From Palleronia abyssalis (GTDB taxonomy: Bacteria; Pseudomonadota; Alphaproteobacteria; Rhodobacterales; Rhodobacteraceae), in contig NZ_ONZF01000004.1 in the NCBI RefSeq assembly GCF_900302445.1, forward strand, positions 1-64,000: DNA of 64,000 nucleotides, given 5' to 3'. The notes beneath the pieces were generated by a model. It had not been told where the DNA came from. It saw nothing but the letters and a program-made list of their open reading frames with translations, and searched no databases. Positions 36,436 to 46,023 of this stretch are shown piece by piece. Made by a program: the position numbers and the translations under genes. Numbering within the stretch: the first letter of the stretch is position 1; the number at the start of each line of letters is the position of its first letter.

Positions 36436-36872
36436 AGCGGACCTTTCGGCGCGCCCAGAACCACGAACGTGACGATCGAGCCCAGTTGCGGCAGTGTCCC
36501 CAGAACGTCGGTGTGGAAGCGCTTGTAAGCCTCGATATCGGCCACTTCGACGCGCAGCAGATACTCGGTCCGGCCCGTCACGTTGTAGCATTCGACGACC
36601 TCGGGGCTGGCGGCGACGGCGCGCTCGAACCCCTCCTGCCCGACTTTCGTATGGTCGGTCAGACCAACCTCCAGATAGGCGATGAACCCCCGTCCCATCG
36701 CGCCGGGATCGAGAACCGCGCGGTATCCCGCGATCACACCGGATGCCTCCAACGCCTGGACGCGGCGCAAACACGCCGAGGGCGAGAGGCCGACGCGCTG
36801 GCTCAGCGCAAGGTTCGACAGGCGCCCGTCTTGGGACAGTTCGCGCAATATATTCTCGTCAATTCGGTCCAT
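36405..36872 (-). CDS. Lrp/AsnC-family regulator
   Basis: The 155-residue protein has an N-terminal helix-turn-helix (MDRIDENILRELSQDGRLSN, SQRVGLSPSACLRRV) and an effector-binding RAM domain. It lies head to head with a LysE-type exporter gene, the arrangement in which an Lrp-type regulator turns on amino-acid export when its amino acid is plentiful. The start at 36872 gives the normal N-terminus. Confidence 0.92.
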   Translation of the reverse strand: MDRIDENILRELSQDGRLSNLALSQRVGLSPSACLRRVQALEASGVIAGYRAVLDPGAMGRGFIAYLEVGLTDHTKVGQEGFERAVAASPEVVECYNVTGRTEYLLRVEVADIEAYKRFHTDVLGTLPQLGSIVTFVVLGAPKGPLQNGQKRHTP

Positions 36873-36954
36873 TTTCACCAATCTACTGTGCCTTGAGGCT
36901 ATTCCTTCGCATCTTCGCAACCATATGCCGCCTGTTTTGCGTCAGATTGCCGGT

Positions 36955-37536
36955 ATGTCTACTGAAACCCTGCTTGCGCTCATCGTCTTCGCAACCGTCG
37001 GAACCGGAACCCCGGGGCCCAACAACCTGATGGTGATGGCCTCTGGGGCGAATTTCGGCCTGCGCCGCACCCTGCCCCATATCCTGGGGATCGCGCTTGG
37101 CTTCGCGGCCATGATCATGTTGGTGGGCCTTGGCTTGGGGCGCCTGTTCGAGGCTTGGCCATGGCTCTCGCCGACGCTTCTGGCGGTTTCTGCGGTCTAC
37201 TTGCTGTATCTGGCGTGGAAGATCGCCACCGCGGCCCCGCCGGAACCCGGGCACCCCGGCGGTCGGCCGTTCTCGTTCCTGCAGGCGGCCGCGTTCCAGT
37301 GGGTCAACCCGAAAGCATGGGCGATGGCGCTGACCACGACCGCGGTCTACCTCCCCGGCGGAGAGTTCGTGCTCGCCAGCGCGATCTTCGCTTCGGCGGC
37401 GATCCCGCTGACCGCGCTGTGGACGGTGGCCGGGGAAGGCATAGGTCGTTTTCTGGGCACACCCTTTCGCCTGCGACTATTTAATGGCGTGATGGCGGCG
37501 CTTCTCCTGATCTCGACCCTACCCGCGATGCTGTGA
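36955..37536 (+). CDS. LysE-family amino-acid exporter
   Basis: The 193-residue membrane protein has the LysE/RhtB signature GTGTPGPNNLMVMASGANFG and about six hydrophobic segments. It exports an amino acid or related compound that cannot be named from sequence. The ATG at 36955 is chosen because it begins right before the first membrane segment. The AT-rich 82-base gap to the divergent Lrp-type gene would hold the control sites. Confidence 0.9.
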   Translation: MSTETLLALIVFATVGTGTPGPNNLMVMASGANFGLRRTLPHILGIALGFAAMIMLVGLGLGRLFEAWPWLSPTLLAVSAVYLLYLAWKIATAAPPEPGHPGGRPFSFLQAAAFQWVNPKAWAMALTTTAVYLPGGEFVLASAIFASAAIPLTALWTVAGEGIGRFLGTPFRLRLFNGVMAALLLISTLPAML

Positions 37537-37608
37537 CTGGATGGGGGCGTGACAATCCGCCCCCGACGCCCTAGATGAGCGCGACCCCACTCGCCGGAGC
37601 CGCTGCCA

Positions 37609-39102
37609 ATGCCCGCGATGCCCCCCGCCCACCCGTTCGACTTCGACGCGATTCCAGATGACGGAACCGACGACAAACTTCGCGAGGAATGCGGGGTCTT
37701 TGGCGTCACCGGCGTCACCGACGCGGCCAATTTCGTGGCGTTGGGCCTGCATGCCCTTCAGCACCGTGGCCAGGAAGCCGGGGGCATCGTCAGCCACGAT
37801 GCCGCCCACGGGTTCAACTCGGCCCGCCGATTCGGCTATGTGCGCGACAACTTCACGAAGCAGTCGCTGATGGACACGCTGCCTGGGCCTTTGGCCATCG
37901 GTCACGTGCGCTATTCCACCACCGGGTCAAAGGGGAACACGCAGATCCGCGACGTGCAGCCCTTCTTCGGCGAATTCTCGATGGGCGGGGCCGCGATTGC
38001 CCATAACGGCAACATCGTGAACGCCGACGCCCTGCGCCGCGAGCTGATCGACCGCGGGTCGATCTTCCAGTCCTCCAGCGACAGCGAATGCATCATCCAC
38101 CTCATGGCGCGTTCGCTTCAGCGCAAGGTGCCCGAGCGGATGCAGGACGCCTTGCGCCGGGTGGAAGGCGCGTTCTCGATCGTGGCGATGACGCGCACCA
38201 AGCTGATCGGTGTGCGCGATCCGCTGGGCGTGCGCCCGCTGGTGCTGGGCCAGATCGGCGACGGCTGGGTCCTGAGTTCCGAGACCTGCGCGCTGGACAT
38301 CATCGGCGCCGAGTTCATCCGCGACGTCGAGCCGGGCGAGATGGTCGTGATCGAGGATGGCGAAGTCCATTCGCACCGCCCCTTCGCGCCACAGAAGTCC
38401 CGCTTCTGTATCTTCGAGCACGTCTATTTCTCACGGCCCGATTCGATCCTTGGCGGCAGATCCGTGTACGAGACGCGGCGCCAGATCGGTGTCGAACTGG
38501 CCCGCGAAGCCCCGGTCGAGGCCGACCTGGTCTGCCCCGTGCCCGACTCCGGCACGCCGGCCGCCATCGGCTACAGTCAGGAGTCCGGCATTCCCTACGC
38601 GATGGGGATCATCCGAAACCAGTACATGGGCCGGACCTTCATCGAACCGACCGAGCAGATCCGGAACATGGGCGTGCGGCTGAAGCTGAACGTCAATCGG
38701 GCCCTGATCCGCGGCAAGCGTATCGTCCTTGTCGACGATTCGGTCGTTCGCGGAACGACCACGGTGAAGATCCGCGAGATGCTTCTGGATGCGGGCGCCC
38801 AGACCGTGCATTTCCGCATCGCAAGCCCGCCGACGGCATGGCCCTGCTTTTACGGCGTCGACACGCCCGACCGCGACAAGCTGATCGCCGCTACGATGTC
38901 CGAGGACGAGATGTGCGCGCATCTGGGCGTTGATTCCCTGCGGTTCATCTCGCTGGACGGTTTGTACCGCGCGGTGGGCGAGGCCGGCGGCCGCGATCCG
39001 TCGCAGCCGCAATACTGCGATGCCTGCTTCTCGGGCGAATACCCGATCACCCCGACCGACCGCGTCGAGAAGGGCTTTCGCCTTAAGGAAGCAGCTGAAT
39101 AG
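37609..39102 (+). CDS. purF: Amidophosphoribosyltransferase
   Basis: The 497-residue enzyme makes phosphoribosylamine from PRPP and glutamine, the first committed step of purine synthesis. A 27-residue propeptide precedes the nucleophile Cys28 (LREECGVFGVTG). The glutamine domain has ALQHRGQEAGGI and AHNGNIVNA. The PRPP loop is VLVDDSVVRGTTTVKI, and CFSGEYP with other cysteines near the end suggests an Fe-S cluster as in the Bacillus-type enzyme. In many relatives cvpA lies directly before purF; here the LysE-type gene does. Confidence 0.97.
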   Translation: MPAMPPAHPFDFDAIPDDGTDDKLREECGVFGVTGVTDAANFVALGLHALQHRGQEAGGIVSHDAAHGFNSARRFGYVRDNFTKQSLMDTLPGPLAIGHVRYSTTGSKGNTQIRDVQPFFGEFSMGGAAIAHNGNIVNADALRRELIDRGSIFQSSSDSECIIHLMARSLQRKVPERMQDALRRVEGAFSIVAMTRTKLIGVRDPLGVRPLVLGQIGDGWVLSSETCALDIIGAEFIRDVEPGEMVVIEDGEVHSHRPFAPQKSRFCIFEHVYFSRPDSILGGRSVYETRRQIGVELAREAPVEADLVCPVPDSGTPAAIGYSQESGIPYAMGIIRNQYMGRTFIEPTEQIRNMGVRLKLNVNRALIRGKRIVLVDDSVVRGTTTVKIREMLLDAGAQTVHFRIASPPTAWPCFYGVDTPDRDKLIAATMSEDEMCAHLGVDSLRFISLDGLYRAVGEAGGRDPSQPQYCDACFSGEYPITPTDRVEKGFRLKEAAE

Positions 39103-39181
39103 GCGATTGGCGCAAGCGTCTTGACCGGGATTCTGACCTAGCGGAAAGTTCGTTCATCGATACGCAAGATGGACGGCTCCG

Positions 39182-39976
39182 ATGCTGAAATCTCTGGTCC
39201 TGTCTGTTGGTACGGCGTTGTGCGCCTTCTCCGGCCCCGGTCTGACTTAAGGCTATGGGGAAATCGGGTTCACCCCTTACGTCCGCGACGTCAAAGGCTG
39301 GAACGTGCGGGTCATGGATCACGCCGGGCGCGAGGGCGGGTTGTCGGCCCGACGCTATACCGACCTCGGCAAACCGCTCTCGTTGGAGAACGCCTTTGGC
39401 GAATGGCGCCTGACCATTCCGACCCGGCTGGACGGCGTTTATGTCGGCGGCATCGTCGGCGTCGACGGGCGGGATTTCGACGTGCAGTACGGGATCGAGG
39501 ACGGATTTGCGGTCCGATCCCTCAGCGGCGCAGAACTGATCGCGATCCGGAACGGCAACGATCTGACCGTCTTCATCGCAGGCGATACCCCGCCCGATTT
39601 CATACCCCTGACCGGATCAGCGGCGGCCTTGCTGAAGGTCGAGGAATGCAACCAGCGCCTGACCCCGCCCCGCCCGACCGTCGCCGCGCGGGCACCGCTC
39701 GATACCTGCCCGATGCCGGGAACTCATGCCTCCCCCGGGTCGCAGGCCCCCTTGACGGTGACCTTCGTGAACCAGGCCCCGGAGGCTGTCGACCTCTACT
39801 GGATCGACTTCGAAGGGAACACGAAGCCCTATTTCCATATCGACACGGGCGATGTGGCGACGGTGAAAACGTATCTGGGCCACAACTGGGTGGCCGTCTC
39901 GGACGACGGCGCGTCCTGCTTTGACGGCGTTCGCACGGTCCGCGCCGGGGACACATATATCGACGTCGGCCAGTAA
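39182..39976 (+). pseudogene. Exported VHL-beta-domain protein with an in-frame stop after the signal peptide
   Basis: An ATG at 39182 begins a good signal peptide (MLKSLVLSVGTALCAFSGPG), but TAA at 39248-39250 ends it at codon 23. The same frame then stays open to 39976 and reads GYGEIGFTPYVRDVKGWNVR and more. The last 75 residues resemble the von Hippel-Lindau beta domain found in some bacteria: VTFVNQAPEAVDLYWIDFEG, PYFHIDTGDVATVKTYLGHN. Without the stop it would be a 264-residue secreted protein. Translation could restart at the ATG at 39311 (after GTGCGGGTC), giving an unexported form. A true nonsense change or a sequencing error are both possible. Confidence 0.75.
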
Positions 39977-39996
39977 GCGCGACGGGCACAACGAGA

Positions 39997-40022
39997 AACG
40001 CCGCCCCCGAAGGGACGGCGTT
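39997..40022. terminator. Bidirectional hairpin terminator
   Basis: AACGCCG and CGGCGTT pair over seven bases with a further CCC/GGG stem inside. The hairpin lies between the convergent VHL-type gene and bioY. The T-runs are weak on both sides. Confidence 0.6.
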
Positions 40023-40046
40023 GGCAAATCGCTCGGGCGGGGAGGT

Positions 40047-40625
40047 TCAGCGCTTCAGCGCGCGGAGCGTGCCCGAGACCAGAAGGGCCGCCAGGACGGC
40101 CTTCACCGCATCGCCGATCAGGAAGGGCTGCATCCAGCCGCTCCAGAGGGATGCGGCCGAAGACGCCGCCCAGCCAGACTCCACCCCGAAGACCGAGGCG
40201 ACGGCCAGGGGCCATGCTAGACCCGGCACATAAAGCGCATACGCTGCCGCAAGGGCCGCAGCCGTCATGCCCAGAACGCCCGCGCGCGCCCCAAGACCGG
40301 CAATCCACGCCATCAGCACGAACCCGACCAGGAAGCCGCCCGTCGGCCCCGCGATGTAGGCCAGACCGGCGCCGCCATTGGCAAAGACGGGCAATCCCAT
40401 CGCGCCCTCGGCCAGATAGGTCAGCAGCGTCAGCGCGCCCATCCGCGATCCCATCGACAGACCCACCGCGATGATCGCCGCGCCCTGCAGGGTCATCGGG
40501 ACCGGCCACATCGGCACCGCGATCTGCGCCGCCAGCGCGATCAGGGCCGTTCCGGCCAAAATCAGCGCGCCTTGCTGCCACATGGCAAGGTCGCGGCCGC
40601 GAAGAAGGGGGGTATCGTAGGTCAT
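40047..40625 (-). CDS. bioY: Biotin transporter BioY
   Basis: The 192-residue membrane protein is the biotin-binding S component of an ECF transporter. Typical parts are AVPMWPVPMTLQGAAIIAVG, LTYLAEGAMGLPVFANGGAG and YIAGPTGGFLVGF. GGAG lies seven bases before the ATG. bioMN are not next to it, and BioY alone can import biotin in some bacteria. Biotin is the cofactor of the propionyl-CoA carboxylase encoded in this window. Confidence 0.95.
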   Translation of the reverse strand: MTYDTPLLRGRDLAMWQQGALILAGTALIALAAQIAVPMWPVPMTLQGAAIIAVGLSMGSRMGALTLLTYLAEGAMGLPVFANGGAGLAYIAGPTGGFLVGFVLMAWIAGLGARAGVLGMTAAALAAAYALYVPGLAWPLAVASVFGVESGWAASSAASLWSGWMQPFLIGDAVKAVLAALLVSGTLRALKR

Positions 40626-40730
40626 GTCGAACTCCGGAACCTGTGTTTCGTTCGTTCTCCACGTGCAGAGGCGCATCGTCAAGCGGTCTGGCCCTTGCCA
40701 AGCGCGGCCCGTATGCGCAAACGGGGCGCC

Positions 40731-41372
40731 ATGACCCAGCTTGCCCTCATCACCGGCGCGTCCCGCGGCCTTGGCGCCGCGCTGGCCGAAGCCCTCGCCC
40801 CCGCGTACCACATCGTCGCCGTCGCCCGCACGACCGGCGCGTTGGAAGAGCTTGACGACCGCATACAGGCGAAGGGCGGACAGGCCACCCTGGCCCCGAT
40901 GGACGTGACCAATGCCGACGCTATGGCGCATCTGTGCCGGGACATCCACGACCGCTGGGGCCACGCGGACCTGTGGCTTCACACGGCGATCCACGCTGCG
41001 CCGCTGGGCCCGGCGGCGCACTTGGCCGCCAAGGACTGGGACAAGTCGGTCGCCGTGAACGCCACCGCCACCCACACGCTGATCCGCATGGTCGAGCCGC
41101 TACTTCTGGCCGCCCCCGAGGGTCGCGCGGTATTCTTCGAAGACGCCCGCGGCGGAGAGAAGTTCTTCGGAAGCTATGGCGCCACCAAGGCCGCGCAGAT
41201 GGCACTGGTGCGATCCTGGGCGGCCGAAACGGTCAAGACCGGCCCGCGCGTCACGATCCTGTCGCCTGCCCCGATGCCCACCGCCACCCGCGCCCGCTTC
41301 TTTCCGGGCGAGGATCGGACCGGCTTGGCCGACCCGCGGGACGAAGCCCGGCGACTTCTCGCCGACCTCTAG
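40731..41372 (+). CDS. Degenerate short-chain dehydrogenase/reductase
   Basis: The 213-residue protein has the NAD(P)-binding loop [15 protein letters not shown] and the YxxxK pair in [12 protein letters not shown]. The usual NNAG is replaced ([11 protein letters not shown]), and the catalytic Ser is replaced by an acidic stretch ([11 protein letters not shown]). It may bind a dinucleotide without normal dehydrogenase activity. It diverges from bioY; surE follows after about 100 bases. Confidence 0.8.
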   Translation: MTQLALITGASRGLGAALAEALAPAYHIVAVARTTGALEELDDRIQAKGGQATLAPMDVTNADAMAHLCRDIHDRWGHADLWLHTAIHAAPLGPAAHLAAKDWDKSVAVNATATHTLIRMVEPLLLAAPEGRAVFFEDARGGEKFFGSYGATKAAQMALVRSWAAETVKTGPRVTILSPAPMPTATRARFFPGEDRTGLADPRDEARRLLADL

Positions 41373-41473
41373 GACGCCCCCCGAGTCCGCGCTGCAACAT
41401 CCTGCACCGCCGTGACCCAGCCGCTTGCCGCCCCAGCGCGTCCCCCCTAGGAAGGACAAAACGGCAGGGCTTC

Positions 41474-42256
41474 ATGCGCATCCTCATCACCAATGACGAC
41501 GGCATCTCGGCGCCGGGACTTCAGGTCCTGACCGAGCTTGCCACCGAAATCGCCGGCAACGGGGGCGAGGTCTGGACCGTCGCGCCCGCGTTCGAGCAAT
41601 CGGGCGTCGGGCACTGTATCTCGTACTCGCGCCCGACGATGGTGCAGGAATTCGCGCCGCGCCGCTTTGCCGTCGAAGGTTCTCCCGCCGATTGCGTTCT
41701 GGCGGCGCTGTATGACGTCATGCCCGAGCGGCCCGATCTGATCCTGTCGGGCGTCAACCGCGGCAACAACGCGGCCGAGAACGTGCTGTATTCCGGCACC
41801 ATCGGCGGTGCCATGGAAGGCGCGTTGCAGCATGTGCCGTCGATCGCGCTCAGCCAGTATTACGGACCCGACAATGCGGCCCTGGACGATCCGTTCGACG
41901 CCGCGCGCGCTCACGGGGTCGAACTGATCCGCACGATGATTGACCATGCCGAATGGGACAGCGCCGATTACCGCCTTTTCTACAACGTGAACTTTCCGCC
42001 CTGCCCCGCCGCCGACGTGAAGGGTCGGCAGGTCACGGCGCAGGGCTGGCGCCCCGACGCCGATCACGGCATGACGCCCCATGTCTCGCCTTCGGGGCGG
42101 CGGTTCCTTTACGTCACGGGCGCGCCGCAGCAGACGCCGACCGCCCCCGGAACTGACTGCGCCGCGAACCTGGAGAATTATATCTCGATCACGCCCATGC
42201 GCGCGGATCTGACGGCGCACGATCTGATCGGTCCGCTGAAGGACCGGCTGGAATGA
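41474..42256 (+). CDS. surE: 5'/3'-nucleotidase SurE
   Basis: The 260-residue enzyme removes phosphate from nucleoside monophosphates and helps survival in stationary phase. [19 protein letters not shown] carries the metal-binding Asp pair, and [20 protein letters not shown] and [12 protein letters not shown] are family blocks. The ATG at 41474 gives the standard start. Its stop overlaps the pcm start by four bases (ATGA). The order surE-pcm-nlpD is the same as in many proteobacteria. Confidence 0.96.
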   Translation: MRILITNDDGISAPGLQVLTELATEIAGNGGEVWTVAPAFEQSGVGHCISYSRPTMVQEFAPRRFAVEGSPADCVLAALYDVMPERPDLILSGVNRGNNAAENVLYSGTIGGAMEGALQHVPSIALSQYYGPDNAALDDPFDAARAHGVELIRTMIDHAEWDSADYRLFYNVNFPPCPAADVKGRQVTAQGWRPDADHGMTPHVSPSGRRFLYVTGAPQQTPTAPGTDCAANLENYISITPMRADLTAHDLIGPLKDRLE

Positions 42257-42894
42257 CATTCGACGCCCAGGCCCGCATGCAGCTTCTGTTCGCGCTCCGC
42301 TCCAAGGGGGTCACGGACACGCGCGTTCTTGCGGCCATGGAAGCGGTCGACCGTGGGCGGTTCGTGCGCGGCATCTTCCAGGGCCGCGCCTATGAAGACA
42401 TGCCCCTGCCCATCGAATGCGGGCAGACAATCTCGCAACCGTCGGTCGTGGGCCTCATGACTCAGGCTCTGAACATCCGTCCCCGGGACAAGGTGCTCGA
42501 GATCGGGACGGGGTCGGGCTATCAGGCGGCAATCCTGTCGCAGCTGGCGCGCCGCGTCTATACGGTCGATCGTCACAAGCGGCTTGCCCGCGCCGCGCGC
42601 GAGCTTCTGGAATCGATGGACATCACGAACGTCACGATCCTGCCCGCCGATGGCGGCCACGGGCTTCCCGAACAGGCCCCGTTCGATCGCATCCTCGTGA
42701 CCGCCGCGGCCGAGGACCCGCCCCCCGCGCTCTTGGCGCAACTGCGCGACGGGGGTATCATGGTCGTGCCGGTGGGGCAGTCCGATCACGTGCAGACACT
42801 TCTGAAGGTTACCCGGCAAGGGGACGACTACGACTATGACGATCTGCGTTCCGTCCGGTTCGTTCCGCTGGTCGAAGGCATGGCCACGGACTAG
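42253..42894 (+). CDS. pcm: Protein-L-isoaspartate O-methyltransferase
   Basis: The 213-residue enzyme repairs isoaspartyl residues in aged proteins using S-adenosylmethionine. The SAM loop is [38 protein letters not shown] and [18 protein letters not shown] are typical. It overlaps surE and precedes the nlpD-type gene, so the three likely form an operon. Confidence 0.95.
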   Translation: MTFDAQARMQLLFALRSKGVTDTRVLAAMEAVDRGRFVRGIFQGRAYEDMPLPIECGQTISQPSVVGLMTQALNIRPRDKVLEIGTGSGYQAAILSQLARRVYTVDRHKRLARAARELLESMDITNVTILPADGGHGLPEQAPFDRILVTAAAEDPPPALLAQLRDGGIMVVPVGQSDHVQTLLKVTRQGDDYDYDDLRSVRFVPLVEGMATD

Positions 42895-42964
42895 GGCGCG
42901 CGCGCTGTATCATGACAGGCGAGCGTCCGGAAAGAGACGCCGCCCCGAACACGAGGACGAGCCG

Positions 42965-44173
42965 ATGATCCGCACCACACCGGTCCTGCCCCTGGCTGCC
43001 ATCGCCACGCTTGGATTGACCGCCTGCACACCGTCGGGGTTCGACATGGACCTGCGCGACCGCTTGGGCATAGCGGCCTTCGACACGACCCCGGCGGTCC
43101 AGCAAGCCGTCCAAAGACGGCCCGAGCCCGACAATCGCGGCGTCATCTCCTATCCCGACTACCAGGTCGCGGTGGCGCGCAATGGCGATACCGTGGCGAG
43201 CTTGTCGCAGCGCCTTGGCCTGAACGCGCAGCAGGTGGCCGAGTATAACGGTCTGCCTTCCAATGTCGGCCTGCGCCGAGGGGAGCTGATCGCCCTTCCC
43301 GCCCGCGTGTCCGAGCCGTCTGCCGCGACCGGCGCCCCGACAGCCATCGCCTCGGCAACCGCGTCGATCCCGGCGACCACCCCGATCGCCACGGTGCCCC
43401 TGGACCAACGCGCCAGCACCGCTATCGACCGGGCCGAAGGCAATACTCCCGCAGCGACCCCGGCGGCCGTTCGCACGCCGTCGTCCAATGGAACCCAACC
43501 CACCCGCCATCGCGTCGAGCGGGGCGAGACGGCGTTCTCCATCGCGCGACGTTACGACGTTCCGGTGTCGGCCTTGGCTGAATGGAACGGCCTCGACGAT
43601 CAGATGACCGTCCGCACCGGCAGCGTGCTGCTGATTCCGGTCGTCGACCGCTCGGCCCCTGTTCCGGACCGGCAGGCCAGCCAGCCCGGCCAAGGCACGG
43701 TCGCACCGCCCCCGCCCTCGGCCGCCGAACCGCTTCCGGCGGAAGAGGCCAACCAAGCCCCCCCGAAAGAGACGCCGCCTTCGCCAGCCCTGCAACAACA
43801 GACGACCTCTGCCTCTGCCTCGGGGGCCCAGTTCGTTTATCCCGTGCAGGGCAGCATCGTCCGGGCCTACAGCAAGGGCCGGAACGACGGCATCGACATT
43901 GCCGCCCCGGCCGGAACCACGGTCAAGGCGGCCGGCAGCGGCACCGTGGCTGCCATCACCCGCGACACCGAACAGGTGCCCATCCTGGTGCTGCGCCACC
44001 CGGGCAACCTTCTGACGGTCTATGCGGGCGTCAGCGACATCACGGTGGCGAAGGGCGACAGCATCACGAAGGGCCAGTCCATCGCCAAGGTGCGCGCCGG
44101 CGACCCGGCCTTCCTGCATTTCGAGGTGCGCGAAGGCTTCGAAAGCGTCGATCCGTCGGAATATCTGGACTGA
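42965..44173 (+). CDS. nlpD: NlpD-like lipoprotein with two LysM domains and a degenerate M23 domain
   Basis: The 402-residue product has a lipoprotein signal (LAAIATLGLTAC). Two LysM domains lie at about residues 60-108 and 180-223 and bind peptidoglycan. The C-terminal M23 (LytM) domain starts near residue 290. In active LytM enzymes a His begins the HxxxD motif; here the stretch is RNDGIDIAAPAG, so one zinc ligand is missing, as in E. coli NlpD and EnvC. The protein therefore probably activates cell-wall amidases at division. A Pro/Thr/Ala-rich linker joins the domains. Its position after surE-pcm is conserved. Confidence 0.9.
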   Translation: MIRTTPVLPLAAIATLGLTACTPSGFDMDLRDRLGIAAFDTTPAVQQAVQRRPEPDNRGVISYPDYQVAVARNGDTVASLSQRLGLNAQQVAEYNGLPSNVGLRRGELIALPARVSEPSAATGAPTAIASATASIPATTPIATVPLDQRASTAIDRAEGNTPAATPAAVRTPSSNGTQPTRHRVERGETAFSIARRYDVPVSALAEWNGLDDQMTVRTGSVLLIPVVDRSAPVPDRQASQPGQGTVAPPPPSAAEPLPAEEANQAPPKETPPSPALQQQTTSASASGAQFVYPVQGSIVRAYSKGRNDGIDIAAPAGTTVKAAGSGTVAAITRDTEQVPILVLRHPGNLLTVYAGVSDITVAKGDSITKGQSIAKVRAGDPAFLHFEVREGFESVDPSEYLD

Positions 44174-44180
44174 ACCCGGG

Positions 44181-44729
44181 CTACCGCGCCGGTCCGGCCC
44201 GGTCCAACGCCTTTCCCAGTTTCGGCAGCCGCGCGCGCTTCATCAGCGGCCGAAGCGGCAGCACCTCGCCCGAGAGGCGTTCGGCCGTGGCGTGGACGCG
44301 GGCAACCACCGGCGCGACATGCGCAAGCGGAAGCCGGGCCAGAAGCTGATCCGGATCGACCCGTTCGATCCCCTCCGCCGCCAGCACATGGCGCGGGAAA
44401 TCCTTGGCGTTGAAAGTGCACAGCAGATCCGCGCCCCCGGCGATGGCGCCGGCCAAGACATGTTCGTCGTCGGGATCGGGCAGCACCAGCCGCGCCATGT
44501 CGCCCTGTCGCGGCGTGACCTCCGCCGCCGGAAAGGCAACCCGCAGGGCCGCGATCTCGCCCCGCGCGATCGCTTCGCCAGCGGGGCCCAGACGCGCGGC
44601 GGCGCGGGCCCATTCTTCCAGGACACGCGGGCTCCATTGCGGGGCGAACTGATGCTTTGCGGCGACACCGACCAGGATCTCGCGCAGGACAGTGGGGTAA
44701 AGGACGCAGGCGTCGAGGAAGACCTTCAC
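44181..44729 (-). CDS. Stand-alone PIN-domain protein coupled to the rRNA methyltransferase gene
   Basis: The 182-residue protein has a PIN nuclease fold: the first acidic residue in KVFLDACVLYP (Asp6), DPDDEHVLAGAI in the middle, and TFNAKDFP near Asp110. It resembles the RSP_2648-type PIN proteins of Rhodobacteraceae. No antitoxin gene lies next to it. The start is GTG and overlaps the stop of the upstream methyltransferase gene (GTGA), so the two are translated together. That makes a role in RNA handling more likely than a toxin, though this is inference. Confidence 0.8.
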   Translation of the reverse strand: MKVFLDACVLYPTVLREILVGVAAKHQFAPQWSPRVLEEWARAAARLGPAGEAIARGEIAALRVAFPAAEVTPRQGDMARLVLPDPDDEHVLAGAIAGGADLLCTFNAKDFPRHVLAAEGIERVDPDQLLARLPLAHVAPVVARVHATAERLSGEVLPLRPLMKRARLPKLGKALDRAGPAR

Positions 44730-45913
44730 AACCGGAACGTCAGGGCCTTCAGATACCCGGACTCGGCCAGTTGCGGCAGAAGCGGGTGATCCGGTCCGGC
44801 GAACCCGGTGCGCACGATCTGGCCGCGCCGCCCGCCCTTGCCGATGCCGCGGGCGCTGGCATTCCGGAACGAGGCCAGGTCGACGGCGTGCGAGCACGAG
44901 CACAATGTCAGGTATCCCCCGTCCGCCACCAGCGGCGCGGCCAGCTTGGCCACCCGTTCATAGGCACGCAGCCCAGCCTCTCGCGCTTGTTTCGCGGGCG
45001 CGAAGGCCGGCGGGTCGCAGATCACGACGTCGAAGGTCCGCCCTTCGGCCGCCAGAGCCTCCAGGACCTCGAACGCATCGCCCTGCCGCGTGTCGAACCG
45101 ATCGGCCGTGCCCGACGCCTCGGCCCCGGCGCGGGCGAGGTCCAGCGCCGCCGCGGATCCGTCCACCGCCAGCCCAGTCTCGGCCCCCGCCGCAAGGGCG
45201 GCCAAGGCAAAGCCGCCGACATGGCTGAACACGTCCAGCACCTGCCCCCCGCGAGCAAGACGCGCCACCGCGCGGTGATTGTCACGCTGGTCATAGAACA
45301 GGCCAGTCTTCTGCCCCCCGGTAAGGTCAGCCATGTAGGTCGCGCCATTCATCTGCACCGGCACAGGCCCCCCGACGTCACCCAGAAGCACCGTGTCGGC
45401 ATCGTCCAAACCTTCCAGCGACCGCGCGCGCCCGCTGGCGCTTTTCAGAACCGTCGTCACGCCCGTCACGGCCACCAGGGCGGCGACCAGATCGTCGAGC
45501 CGGGCGTCGGCCCAGGCGGCGTTGGGCTGGATGACGGCGGCATCACCGAACCGGTCGATCACCACGCCGGGAAGGCCGTCCGCCTCGGCATGGACAAGGC
45601 GGTAGAACGGGCCGTCATAGATGCGGTCGCGATGCGCCAGGGCGCGGGTCAGCCGGTCTTCGAACCAGGCGCGGTCGATGGTGGCCTTGGGGTCGCGATC
45701 CAGCATCCGCCCGATGATCTTCGACGCGGGCGTGACGCCGACAAGTCCCATCGGCCGCCTGTCCCCGTCCTCCAGCACGGCCAGCGTACCCGGCGCCAAA
45801 GCCCGGGTGCGACGGTCGGTGACGACCTCGTTGGAATAGACCCAAGGGAATCCGTGACGGATCGCCTGGGGTTTGGCCTTGGGTAGAAGGCGGATCACGG
45901 GAAGCTCGCTCAT
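44726..45913 (-). CDS. RlmI-like class I rRNA large-subunit methyltransferase
   Basis: The 395-residue protein starts with a PUA-like RNA-binding domain (GFPWVYSNEV, GTLAVLEDGD) and ends with a Rossmann methyltransferase domain. YMADLTGGQKTGLFYDQRDN, VLDVFSHVGGFALAALAAGA and VICDPPAFAPAK are the SAM-binding and catalytic blocks of the RlmI/RlmK family that makes 5-methylcytosine in 23S rRNA. The last Cys-containing motif (LTLCSCSH) is also present. The target base is not known. Confidence 0.9.
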   Translation of the reverse strand: MSELPVIRLLPKAKPQAIRHGFPWVYSNEVVTDRRTRALAPGTLAVLEDGDRRPMGLVGVTPASKIIGRMLDRDPKATIDRAWFEDRLTRALAHRDRIYDGPFYRLVHAEADGLPGVVIDRFGDAAVIQPNAAWADARLDDLVAALVAVTGVTTVLKSASGRARSLEGLDDADTVLLGDVGGPVPVQMNGATYMADLTGGQKTGLFYDQRDNHRAVARLARGGQVLDVFSHVGGFALAALAAGAETGLAVDGSAAALDLARAGAEASGTADRFDTRQGDAFEVLEALAAEGRTFDVVICDPPAFAPAKQAREAGLRAYERVAKLAAPLVADGGYLTLCSCSHAVDLASFRNASARGIGKGGRRGQIVRTGFAGPDHPLLPQLAESGYLKALTFRL

Positions 45914-45968
45914 GCCTGCCAGCTAGGCCAAATCGCGCGACGTGAAAAGCGCGAAGGCTTGCTGGTAT

Positions 45969-45990
45969 CGCTAACGCGCATATGTTAGCG
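45969..45990. promoter_or_regulatory. Palindromic operator candidate in front of edd
   Basis: CGCTAAC (45969-45975) and GTTAGCG (45984-45990) form a perfect seven-base inverted repeat with an eight-base spacer. The site ends 33 bases before the edd ATG. The half-sites match the GTTAGCG type bound by LacI-family sugar-acid regulators, though the usual spacing is shorter. Confidence 0.55.
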
Positions 45991-46023
45991 CATCGCCCGA
46001 AGACCTCCCGAACGGAGACGGAT

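Noticed and set aside
44181-44729. The PIN protein as the toxin of a VapBC-type pair.
   Set aside because: No small antitoxin gene lies upstream or downstream; the gene is instead coupled to an rRNA methyltransferase.
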